From: Anaerolineales bacterium
GTDB taxonomy: Bacteria > Chloroflexota > Anaerolineae > Anaerolineales > Villigracilaceae
Assembly: GCA_028689195.1 (NCBI GenBank)
Contig: JAQTWR010000164.1
Span: 1-6,329 of the forward strand
DNA length: 6,329 bases
Direction of reading: 5' to 3'
Position numbers and translations under genes: made by a program. The notes below the pieces were generated by a model, which was given only the letters and a program-made list of their open reading frames with translations, ran no database searches and had not been told where the DNA came from. Positions 1 to 5,982 of the stretch are shown in pieces. Positions within the stretch are counted from its first letter, which is position 1, and each line of letters begins with the position of its first letter.

Positions 1-1227
1 GGCTTGGCGGGTTTCCTGACCCCCGAAGAAAAACGCCCCTTCATGTTGTTTGCGGGCAATGAAAAGATAAAAGAAGAAGTCAAAGAAGCGATTGAGGGAC
101 AGTCGGCGGTTTTGCGTTTTAGCCCCGACGTGCGTCCGTCGCTGGAGACCGAAGACCTTGACCCCGCGCAGAGCGAACGCGCGCAAATGTACGTCGAACT
201 TCGCAAACGTCAGGTTCAAGGCGTGGACGTGCTGCACCTCTGGTCGGGCGGTCATCTGCTGCCGACGGGTTACGCCACAGGGCGCATGGTGCGCTTCCTT
301 GCAAAAGTCTATGCTTCGAGCAAGGGAATTTTGAGCGTGGATATTGGCGCGTCTGCCGCGATTATTTCGGCGGGATTCAAAGACAAAGCCACGCTGCATA
401 TTTATCCGCAATTTGGGCTGGGCGAAAATCTGGCGGGCTTGCTTACGCATACGTCGCTTGAAGATATTATGCGCTGGTCCGGGCTGGATATTTCTGCGGG
501 CGCGCTGCGCGATTATCTTTATCAAAAATCGTTGTACCCCTCCGCGCTTGCCGCGACAAAAGAAGATTTAGCCATGTCTCACGCGGTTGTGCGGCAGGCG
601 TTGTATCTTGCCATGCAGTCTGCGCGGCGCGATTTCCCGCGCAATGCCGCGCGCATCAAATCGAATTTGACTCCGCTCTTCGAGCCAATCCTCGCGGGCG
701 GCGGCGCGTTGAGCGACGCTTCGCATCCGGGGCAGGCTTTGCTCATGCTGCTTGATTCTTTGCAGCCCGTCGGCGTTACCACAATCATCCTCGACCAGAA
801 TAACCTGTTGCCCCTGTTGGGCGCGGCGGCTTCGCAAAATAATATCCTGCCGGTGCAGGTGCTCGAATCGGGTGCGTTCTTGAGCGTGGGAACGGTCGTC
901 TCGCCGGTAGTGAACGCGAACTACGGCACGCCCATCCTGCGCGCAAAATTGACCTATGCAAACGGCTCCGAAGCGCGCGCCGATTTGAAGTATGGGAGTC
1001 TCGAAACGCTGCCCCTGTCGAGCGGCGAAACGGGAACGCTGGAAATTCAAACCCTGCGCGGCGCGGATGTGGGCTTTGGCGCGGGACGCAGCGGAAAAAT
1101 TCCCGTCAGCGGCGGCGCGTTGGGCGTCGTCTTCGACGGGCGCGGACGCCCGCTCAACCTTCCCGCCGACGGCGTGCGCCGACGCGAACTTATCAAAAAA
1201 TGGTCGTGGACGCTGGGAGGCGAATAA
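1..1227 (+). CDS. MutL-family ASKHA-type protein ('glutamate mutase L'-like), 5' partial
   Basis: The reading frame is open from the window edge. The TTG at 4 is probably internal, so the N-terminus lies outside; homologues are, as I recall, about 600 aa and 408 codons are visible here. Numbering from that TTG, VDIGASAAIISAG (112-124) sits where an ASKHA phosphate motif is expected, LAGGGALSD (230-238) resembles the adenosine-binding glycine motif, and ILDQNNLLPLLGAAA (262-276) follows as in the MutL family. The last ~110 residues are beta-rich and end in FDGRGRPLNLP plus a basic segment. MutL proteins are thought to be ATPase-like chaperones or reactivators encoded near B12-dependent mutases; no mutase subunit is visible, so the true client is unknown. 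The stop lies 2 nt before the next gene, indicating translational coupling. The family call is fairly sure; the function is not. This is not the DNA mismatch-repair protein MutL. Confidence 0.75.
   Translation, partial: GLAGFLTPEEKRPFMLFAGNEKIKEEVKEAIEGQSAVLRFSPDVRPSLETEDLDPAQSERAQMYVELRKRQVQGVDVLHLWSGGHLLPTGYATGRMVRFLAKVYASSKGILSVDIGASAAIISAGFKDKATLHIYPQFGLGENLAGLLTHTSLEDIMRWSGLDISAGALRDYLYQKSLYPSALAATKEDLAMSHAVVRQALYLAMQSARRDFPRNAARIKSNLTPLFEPILAGGGALSDASHPGQALLMLLDSLQPVGVTTIILDQNNLLPLLGAAASQNNILPVQVLESGAFLSVGTVVSPVVNANYGTPILRAKLTYANGSEARADLKYGSLETLPLSSGETGTLEIQTLRGADVGFGAGRSGKIPVSGGALGVVFDGRGRPLNLPADGVRRRELIKKWSWTLGGE
1215..1220 (+). promoter_or_regulatory. Ribosome binding site of the partner gene
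   Basis: GGGAGG lies inside the last codons of the MutL-like gene, 9 nt before the ATG at 1230. It decides the start at 1230 over the in-frame ATG at 1200, which would overlap the upstream gene by 28 nt and has only AT-rich sequence before it. Confidence 0.75.
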
Positions 1228-1229
1228 CC

Positions 1230-2285
1230 ATGCAAGCGCCTGTAAATCATATTATCGGTTTTGCGAATATTGTCCGCGAACGCCTGTTGCCCGTCAAAGG
1301 CGATACGCTCGTTCGCTTGAATCAAAGAGTCAGTTCGGGCGATATTGTCGCCGAAGCGCGTTTTGCGCGCGAGCATGTGTTATTAGACGTATCGCGGATT
1401 TTGCGCGTCCATCCCAAAACAGCCGAGCGGCTGATCACATGCAAGATGGGCGACCGCCTTTCGGCGGGCGCGGAAATCGCGGTGGGGCAGGGACTCTTCC
1501 CGCGCAGCGTCGCCGTTCCGCGCGATGGAATCGTCGCGGCGATTGGCGGCGGGCAAGTCCTCGTGGAAGTCGGCGAAGCAAAAATCGAAATGCGCGCGGG
1601 AATTCCCGGCACAGTCGTTGAAATTATCCCCGACCGCGGCGTGGCGATCCAAACTACGGGCGCGTTGATTCAGGGCGCGTGGGGCAACGGGCGCATTGAC
1701 GCGGGATTACTCGTCAACCTTGCGGAGAGTCCCGACGGCGTGTTGACCGCCGCGCGGCTGGACGTCAGTATGCGCGGCGCGGTCATTTTGGGCGGCATGG
1801 TCAAAGACGCCGAGACGTTAAAAGCCGCGGCGGAATTGCCCGTGCGCGGATTGATCCTTTCGAGCATTTATCCCTCGCTGCTGCCAACCGCGCGCGAGAT
1901 GCGTTATCCAATTATGGCGATTGAAGGCTTTGGCGCGCTGCCGATGAATTCTGCGGCGTATAAGTTGCTCAGCACAAACGTCAAACGCGAGGTGACCGTC
2001 AACGCCGAGGCGTATGACCGTTACGCGGGCTCGCGCCCCGAAGTTATTATTGCGCTGCCGACTTCGTCCGAAGCGCCGACTTTGAAAGCGACGGAAACTT
2101 TTGCGCCCGGCTTGCAAGTGCGGATGCGCCGCCCGCCCGCGATGGGAATGATCGGCTCGATTACCGCCGTCAAGCCAGGCTTGACTTCGCTTCCCAGCGG
2201 GCTGCGCGCGCCCGCCGCCGAAGTGAAACTAGAGAATGGCGAAACCGTTGTCGCGCCCCTTGTAAACCTTGAAGTTGTGGGATAA
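1230..2285 (+). CDS. Uncharacterised barrel-sandwich / Rossmann-like / KOW-like protein
   Basis: This 351-aa soluble protein has no signal peptide or membrane segment and no function I can name. Residues about 18-45 (PVKGDTLVRLNQRVSSGDIV) and 73-150 show the alternating 'GD.V..G..i' pattern of barrel-sandwich (lipoyl/biotinyl-like) folds, with RDGIVAAIGGG at 98-108; no modifiable Lys motif is evident. Residues about 180-275 look like a Rossmann-type alpha/beta unit (RGAVILGGMVKDAETLKAA, then VRGLILSSI, IEGFGALPMN and RPEVIIALP). Residues 292-350 resemble a small KOW/SH3-like barrel (GLQVRMRRPPAMGMIGSI, then a VKLENGETVVAPLVNLEVV ending). The gene starts 2 nt after the MutL-like stop, so the two are almost certainly co-transcribed and probably work together. 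The domain calls are fold-level inference from sequence pattern and need structure prediction. The reading frame itself is very secure. Confidence 0.7.
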   Translation: MQAPVNHIIGFANIVRERLLPVKGDTLVRLNQRVSSGDIVAEARFAREHVLLDVSRILRVHPKTAERLITCKMGDRLSAGAEIAVGQGLFPRSVAVPRDGIVAAIGGGQVLVEVGEAKIEMRAGIPGTVVEIIPDRGVAIQTTGALIQGAWGNGRIDAGLLVNLAESPDGVLTAARLDVSMRGAVILGGMVKDAETLKAAAELPVRGLILSSIYPSLLPTAREMRYPIMAIEGFGALPMNSAAYKLLSTNVKREVTVNAEAYDRYAGSRPEVIIALPTSSEAPTLKATETFAPGLQVRMRRPPAMGMIGSITAVKPGLTSLPSGLRAPAAEVKLENGETVVAPLVNLEVVG

Positions 2286-2286
2286 T
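2260..2286 (+). promoter_or_regulatory. Possible extended -10 promoter for the two-helix membrane protein
   Basis: TGGGATAAT (2278-2286) fits an extended -10 box (TGn plus GATAAT, 5 of 6 to TATAAT). A weak -35, TTGTAA (2260-2265, 4 of 6), sits 15 nt upstream of the hexamer. The box overlaps the TAA stop of the preceding gene, and initiation would fall near 2293, about 33 nt before the next ATG. It could let this gene be expressed apart from the upstream pair. Such matches also arise by chance. Confidence 0.35.
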
Positions 2287-2312
2287 AGCCGCAATCGCTT
2301 GAAAAAATAAAC

Positions 2313-2317
2313 AGGAG
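2313..2317 (+). promoter_or_regulatory. Ribosome binding site selecting ATG 2326
   Basis: AGGAG ends 8 nt before the ATG at 2326. The alternative in-frame GTG at 2317 shares its first base with this site, so it cannot use it; the start is taken as 2326. Confidence 0.75.
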
Positions 2318-2325
2318 TGTGTTTC

Positions 2326-2919
2326 ATGGCTTTTGATGAAAACAATTACGAGATGCCCGCTGATGGGGAAGACCTCCCTGAGGAATCGAATAATAATCGG
2401 ACGTTTATGATCGCTGTGGGAATTCTGGGCGGGTTGATCCTGATTTCGGTGGCGTGTCTGGGCGGCGTGTACTTGTTCAGTTCGAAAGGCGCGAACACCG
2501 CGCAGCAGGCTCAAGCCGCGCTTGCGACTCAAACCGCGCTTGCCGCGCAAAATTCAATCAAGCAATCATTAACCGCCACTTTTGAAGCGTCTATTCAACC
2601 GACCGCCACGCTTTTGCCTACGCCGACGTCTCCCGTCAGCCTTCCGTCTCCTACCAGCACTGTTGACCCAACGCTGGAAGCCGCCCTGAGCGGCGGAGCG
2701 GGTACGCAGGCTGCGGCTACTTCTACCGTCGCCGCCGCGCTGACTCAAGCCGCCGCCGCGCAGCAGACGGTTGCCGTTCTTCCGAGTCAAACGCCTTCTT
2801 CTTTATCCAAAGGCGGTATCGCGGACGAGTACGGTTTGCCCGGCTTGGTTGTGATGACGCTTGCCTTTGTGATCGTCATCTTGTTTGCGCGCAGGTTACG
2901 CGCCGCCCCGACAAGATAG
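2326..2919 (+). CDS. Two-helix membrane protein with Ala/Thr/Gln/Pro-rich linker and GLPG-type C-terminal tail
   Basis: This 197-aa protein is not a family I recognise. Residues 1-25 are acidic (DENNYEMPADGEDLPEE). Residues 27-51 form a hydrophobic helix with a Gly/Ala-rich core. Residues 55-160 are low complexity: Ala/Gln/Thr repeats (AQQAQAALATQTALAAQ) and Pro/Thr/Ser runs such as LLPTPTSP, typical of extracytoplasmic stalks. Residues 164-197 are IADEYGLPG, then a hydrophobic stretch (VVMTLAFVIVILF), then ARRLRAAPTR. That tripartite arrangement resembles C-terminal sorting or anchoring signals, although there is no LPxTG. If both helices span the membrane and the N-terminus is cytoplasmic, the linker is outside and both ends are inside. 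The gene follows the partner gene by 40 nt on the same strand and is closed by a terminator; a functional link to the upstream pair is unproven. Confidence 0.7.
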   Translation: MAFDENNYEMPADGEDLPEESNNNRTFMIAVGILGGLILISVACLGGVYLFSSKGANTAQQAQAALATQTALAAQNSIKQSLTATFEASIQPTATLLPTPTSPVSLPSPTSTVDPTLEAALSGGAGTQAAATSTVAAALTQAAAAQQTVAVLPSQTPSSLSKGGIADEYGLPGLVVMTLAFVIVILFARRLRAAPTR

Positions 2920-2931
2920 TCTTCGTTAACG

Positions 2932-2977
2932 ATAATCGCCGCGCCTGAAAATATCAGACGCGGCGATTATTTGTTTT
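2932..2977 (+). terminator. Rho-independent terminator
   Basis: Thirteen bases after the TAG stop, ATAATCGCCGCG (2932-2943) pairs perfectly with CGCGGCGATTAT (2959-2970). After one C/A mismatch, CTGA (2945-2948) pairs with TCAG (2954-2957) around a 5-nt AT-rich loop. The stem runs into a T-rich tail, TTATTTGTTTT (2967-2977). The opposite strand has a much poorer tail, so it should act mainly on the plus strand, though the stem might also slow transcription arriving from the convergent phosphohexomutase gene. Confidence 0.85.
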
Positions 2978-2982
2978 AACGT

Positions 2983-3051
2983 GAATAAGCGAGACGACAG
3001 TCGCTTGGCAGGCAGGGAGTTATTTTGAAAGATGCGGCTGTCATCTTATTC
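2983..3051 (-). other. Weak inverted repeat downstream of the phosphohexomutase gene
   Basis: GAATAAG (2983-2989) is complementary to CTTATTC (3045-3051), and GACAG (2996-3000) to CTGTC (3038-3042), with unequal internal bulges and a 37-nt loop. It begins 8 nt past the TAA of the minus-strand gene (3059-3061). The minus strand has no clear T run after it, so it may be a 3'-end stabilising structure, a poor terminator, or chance. Confidence 0.3.
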
Positions 3052-3058
3052 CCGATGT

Positions 3059-4507
3059 TTACACCACGCTCTTCGCCACTTGACCGCCATATTCCAATAA
3101 CGCTTTCACCATTTCCTGCGTGCGACCTTCGGCGTACACGCGCAGGACAGGCTCGGTCCCCGATGGACGAATGAGCAGCCATGAGTCGTCTGCCATGATG
3201 TATTTCACGCCGTCGCGCTGACTGATCTCGTCCACTTTGTAGCCGCCGATTTCGCTTGGCGCTTTTTTGGTAAGGAACTCGGTCATCTCCGCTTTGGCAA
3301 CGGGGCGGTTCAGGCGCAAATCCACGCGCTCGTATAGCGCGGGACCCACATCCGCGAGCAGGTCTTCCACCATTTCAAACAGCGATTTTTTCGCGTCGGC
3401 GATCATCTCTACGAGCAGCAAACCCATGAGAGGACCGTCGCCTTCGGGAATATGTCCCTTGAACGAAATGCCGCCCGATTCCTCGCCGCCGATAAGCACG
3501 TCTTCATTCATCATGTAATCTGCAATGTGATTAAACCCGACGGGCGTTTCATGCAACGTCAAGCCGTAGCGTTTTGCAAGGCGGTCAATCATGCGCGTCG
3601 TCGAAACCGTGCGGACGACCGCGCCCGTCCAGCCGCGTTTCTCAACCAGATATTTTAGCGACAGCGCAAATATTTTATGCGGATCAACGAAATTGCCGCG
3701 CTCGTCCATCGCGCCGATTCTGTCCGCGTCGCCGTCGGTGACGACGCCAAAATTTCCCATGCCCGAACTGACAGCCGAAGCCAACGCGCCGAGATTCTTC
3801 GCAATCGGTTCGGGATGAATGCCGCCGAAACCGGGGTTCATGTCGTTGCGAATTTCCGCGATCTCGCAGCCCGTCCCTTGCAGGAAAGCCTTAATCACGC
3901 CGCGCCCCGAACCGTACATCGCGTCCACTACAAAACGCTGCGGATTTTCCGCGATGATGTCGGTGTTGATTAGCGTTTGCAAATGCTCGAAATACGCGGG
4001 CAGCGGATTGAAGCGTTGAATCAAATTCGCCTCGCGCGCTTTTTTGAAATCCATCAAGTTGGGTCCGCGCGCCTGATCTTCGTTGTCGTTGATGTACACC
4101 TCGACGCGGCGGCATTGTTCGGATAACGCCGAGCCGCCGAACGCGCCCTTGAGTTTCAATCCGTTATAACGCGGCGCGTTGTGCGAAGCCGTAATCATCA
4201 CGCCCGCGACGGCGTTGTGATGTTTAACCGCGAATGAAATCGTCGGTGTCGGCGAATCGGATTGCGCCAACAAGACGATGAATCCGTTCGCGGCGAGGAC
4301 GCGCGCCACTTCGCCCGCGAAGCGGTCTGACAGGAAGCGCGTATCGTAGCCAACCACAATTTTGTTCTGGTCCACGCTCGGAGATTTATCCCAATACTCC
4401 GACGCGACCGCGTCCGCGATGGCTTGCGAGACCATGCGTAAATTGCCGAACGTAAACGTATCCGAGATGACGGCGCGCCAGCCGTCGGTGCCGAAGTGAA
4501 TGGGCAT
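3059..4507 (-). CDS. Phosphohexomutase (phosphoglucomutase/phosphomannomutase)
   Basis: This 482-aa enzyme of the alpha-D-phosphohexomutase superfamily moves a phosphate between C1 and C6 of a hexose through a phosphoserine, in the cytoplasm. All four active-site signatures are intact: TASHN at 106-110 with catalytic Ser108; the Mg-binding DGDADR at 258-263; the sugar-binding GGEESGG at 340-346; and the phosphate-binding RPSGTEP at 447-453. The N-terminus MPIHFGTDGWRA is typical of domain 1, and the length is normal for bacterial four-domain enzymes. Glucose- and mannose-phosphate specificity cannot be separated safely by eye. GEESGG is shared by PGM and PMM/PGM, and there is no GlmM-type signature that I recognise. 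It follows the DUF389 gene by 96 nt on the same strand, with a palindromic repeat in between. It probably feeds glycogen or envelope polysaccharide synthesis. Confidence 0.95.
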   Translation of the reverse strand: MPIHFGTDGWRAVISDTFTFGNLRMVSQAIADAVASEYWDKSPSVDQNKIVVGYDTRFLSDRFAGEVARVLAANGFIVLLAQSDSPTPTISFAVKHHNAVAGVMITASHNAPRYNGLKLKGAFGGSALSEQCRRVEVYINDNEDQARGPNLMDFKKAREANLIQRFNPLPAYFEHLQTLINTDIIAENPQRFVVDAMYGSGRGVIKAFLQGTGCEIAEIRNDMNPGFGGIHPEPIAKNLGALASAVSSGMGNFGVVTDGDADRIGAMDERGNFVDPHKIFALSLKYLVEKRGWTGAVVRTVSTTRMIDRLAKRYGLTLHETPVGFNHIADYMMNEDVLIGGEESGGISFKGHIPEGDGPLMGLLLVEMIADAKKSLFEMVEDLLADVGPALYERVDLRLNRPVAKAEMTEFLTKKAPSEIGGYKVDEISQRDGVKYIMADDSWLLIRPSGTEPVLRVYAEGRTQEMVKALLEYGGQVAKSVV

Positions 4508-4514
4508 GTGAATT

Positions 4515-4520
4515 CTCCAG
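4515..4520 (-). promoter_or_regulatory. Ribosome binding site of the phosphohexomutase gene
   Basis: Read on the minus strand, CTGGAG (GGAG core) ends 7 nt before the ATG at 4507. It supports this start, which also matches the conserved N-terminus of the family. Confidence 0.7.
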
Positions 4521-4525
4521 TTAAA

Positions 4526-4554
4526 GTTTTACCGCGAAGCGCAAAGCCCGCCAA
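4526..4554 (-). promoter_or_regulatory. Possible promoter for the phosphohexomutase gene, inside the repeat
   Basis: On the minus strand, TTGGCG (4554-4549, 4 of 6 to TTGACA) and TAAAAC (4531-4526, 4 of 6 to TATAAT) are exactly 17 nt apart. Initiation would fall about 10-12 nt before the ATG, placing the GGAG site at the very 5' end of the message. Both hexamers are weak, so this is only a candidate. Confidence 0.25.
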
Positions 4555-4595
4555 GAATAAATTTTCTTTGCGTTCTTTATATCTTCGCGGCGAAG
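4532..4595. repeat. Imperfect palindromic intergenic repeat
   Basis: The spacer between the DUF389 and phosphohexomutase genes holds nested inverted arms. CCGCGAAG (4532-4539) pairs with CTTCGCGG (4583-4590), and the adjoining CGCAAAG (4540-4546) pairs with CTTTGCG (4566-4572), leaving a 10-nt bulge and a 19-nt AT-rich loop. CTTCG (4583-4587) can instead pair with CGAAG (4591-4595) in a small hairpin followed by six T on the plus strand. The 'CGCAAAG / CTTCGCGG' wording resembles a palindrome that I recall scattered through intergenic regions of many environmental bacteria, including Chloroflexota; membership is from memory. It fills most of the gap and may act as an attenuator or mRNA-stability element between the two genes. 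Confidence 0.6.
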
Positions 4596-4603
4596 TTTTT
4601 TAT

Positions 4604-5959
4604 TTAAGGCGCGGGCGTGACGCCCTGCGCGGGGTTATCGTAAACGACCACCGACGCGAGCAGCCAGCCTTCCATGCGCTGCCCCTGAACGACGACGAAA
4701 ACGTGCAGCCATTGGATTCCGTTTACCGCGCGCGAGTCGGGTTGGATTTCGACTGCGACGCCGTTATCCAGCGTCGTAATGAATTTTCCGTTTGGCGTTT
4801 GACGCAGGTTCGCGCCGCCGCCTTCGTTCGCTTTGATGGAGCCGAATACGGGCTGGGGCGTAAGCGTGGCGGTCGGCGTTGCGCTTGGCGGGACGGTCTC
4901 CGTTGTTGTGGGCGCGGACGCGGTGGTCGTCGTCGCGGATAGGGTTTTCGTTGCGCCGACCGTTTTTGTCTGCGTGGACGCGGCGGTCAATGTCGTTGCG
5001 GTTGCGAGCGTTGCGGTTGACGTGACCAACGGCGCGAGGGTTGGCGTATTTGTCGGGCGGGGCGTGCGGGTGGGAGTGAAGGTCAAACTTGGGGTTGCCG
5101 AGGGAATCGGGGATGGAATCAAAATAGTGGGAGTCGCAGTCGCGGCGGGCTGCGGGACGGCGGGAACTCCTCCGCCCATTAGAATAATCAGCGCGCCGAT
5201 CAATATCAGCAGGCTGATTCCGCTCATCACGATACCCGCAGCGGTGGGACGAAGTTTTAAGGCAAAGAGCGTGAGGATGCCGAGAACGCTGGCAAGGGAA
5301 AAGTGAACCGCGAAGACGAGCAGCCCCTGGGGCCAAACGCCTTCCAGCCCAGAGCCAAGCCCAAACCCGCCCGCGTTGATGGGTAGGTAAAACGCGTAGG
5401 CGATGAGGATGCTTGGCAGGATGGGTTTGTCTTCGGAGCGCGCGAAGGAGGCGACGAGGGTGATTGCGCCGATGGAAAGCCCAGCCAGTTCGGGAATCCA
5501 TAAATGCGCGTGGACGAAGACGTTGGCGAGCGTGATGGGGAGGAAGAGCCGCGCGGCGAAACCTGTGAGCAGCCCGCCGAGAAAAACAATCGCGCCGCTG
5601 ATGAGCAGCGCCATGACCGTTTCAAAAAGGAAGCGCGGCGAGCCTGTGATGATGGCGAGCAGGAATCCCACCCAGGGGGTCATCAGCGGCGCGACGAGGA
5701 TGCCGAGTATTAGCACGGCTTGCGAATCGAGCAGGAAGCCAAGCCCTACGATTGCGCCGCAGACGAGCGAGAAGACGAATAGTTCGAGCGAGGGATAGGC
5801 GCGGCGCGCAAGCGCAGAGACGAGCGCGGCTTGACCTTCCGCATCGGCGGGGAACATCTGCTGACGCGCGGCGCGTCGGCGGCGGGCGCGCTGCGCCGCA
5901 AGGGGCGCTTTGGGCGCGGGATCATCGGTTGGGATGATGGGGTTTTCAGGGAGGGACAT
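4604..5959 (-). CDS. DUF389 membrane protein with Thr/Pro stalk and C-terminal SH3b domain
   Basis: This 451-aa protein has three parts. Residues 1-56 are cytoplasmic-like, with a strongly basic patch RARRRRAAR (24-32). Residues about 58-263 hold roughly seven hydrophobic helices (near 58-77, 79-104, 111-135, 157-172, 179-204, 207-233, 241-263). They include DSQAVLILGILVAPLMTPW (78-96), the hallmark of DUF389, a family of unknown function. Residues 265-370 are a Thr/Pro/Ala stalk (TPTRTPRPTNTPT, TATATL-type repeats). Residues 371-441 fit an SH3b fold (ANLRQTPNGKFITTLDNGVAVEI, then WLHVFV, then GWLLASVVVY). An odd number of helices with a basic cytoplasmic N-terminus would put the SH3b outside, where it could bind cell-wall or surface ligands. 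The ATG at 5959 is the first start after an in-frame TAA and has no good ribosome site; the Met at residue 35 is a less likely alternative. The acyltransferase-like gene lies 23 nt upstream. Confidence 0.85.
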   Translation of the reverse strand: MSLPENPIIPTDDPAPKAPLAAQRARRRRAARQQMFPADAEGQAALVSALARRAYPSLELFVFSLVCGAIVGLGFLLDSQAVLILGILVAPLMTPWVGFLLAIITGSPRFLFETVMALLISGAIVFLGGLLTGFAARLFLPITLANVFVHAHLWIPELAGLSIGAITLVASFARSEDKPILPSILIAYAFYLPINAGGFGLGSGLEGVWPQGLLVFAVHFSLASVLGILTLFALKLRPTAAGIVMSGISLLILIGALIILMGGGVPAVPQPAATATPTILIPSPIPSATPSLTFTPTRTPRPTNTPTLAPLVTSTATLATATTLTAASTQTKTVGATKTLSATTTTASAPTTTETVPPSATPTATLTPQPVFGSIKANEGGGANLRQTPNGKFITTLDNGVAVEIQPDSRAVNGIQWLHVFVVVQGQRMEGWLLASVVVYDNPAQGVTPAP

Positions 5960-5967
5960 GTTGGCGT

Positions 5968-5973
5968 ATTATA
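5968..5973 (-). promoter_or_regulatory. -10 box immediately before the DUF389-SH3b start
   Basis: The minus strand reads a perfect TATAAT, followed by 8 nt (ACGCCAAC) and then the ATG at 5959. A normal start 6-8 nt after the box would place +1 at or within 1-2 nt of the A of the ATG, that is, a leaderless or nearly leaderless message, in line with the missing Shine-Dalgarno sequence. No convincing -35 is seen at 16-18 nt. Confidence 0.55.
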
Positions 5974-5982
5974 CTAGCATGT

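Noticed and set aside
568..1050. 160-codon minus-strand open frame
   Set aside because: It lies antisense inside the MutL-like gene. The composition is Arg/Gln-rich without hydrophobic periodicity, as expected from a high-GC shadow frame.
1..1227. DNA mismatch-repair MutL
   Set aside because: There is no GHKL ATPase motif; the glycine motif and the C-terminal region match the unrelated glutamate-mutase-associated MutL family.
1200..1229. Longer start for the partner gene at ATG 1200
   Set aside because: It overlaps the upstream gene, has no ribosome site, and its ten extra residues (MVVDAGRRIT) simply read the upstream gene's 3' end in another frame.
3452..3658. Small plus-strand open frames inside the phosphohexomutase gene
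   Set aside because: They are antisense to a fully intact conserved enzyme and have no ribosome sites or recognisable domains.
3059..4507. Phosphoglucosamine mutase GlmM
   Set aside because: The overall signatures (TASHN, DGDADR, GEESGG, RPSGTEP) and the ~480-residue length fit the PGM/PMM group better; GlmM is usually near 445 residues with a different N-terminus.
4583..4601. Small hairpin plus six T as a plus-strand terminator
   Set aside because: No plus-strand gene ends nearby, and it is better explained as one arm of the palindromic repeat.
4860..5160. Tandem repeat or CRISPR-like array in GC-rich repetitive DNA
   Set aside because: The short similarities come from Thr/Pro/Ala codon runs within a coding frame; there are no regular repeat and spacer units.
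4833..5306. 157-codon plus-strand open frame, Val/Gly-rich
   Set aside because: It is the antisense image of the Thr/Pro/Ala stalk of the DUF389-SH3b gene; repetitive ACN/GCN codons read backwards give Val/Gly. There is no plausible domain.
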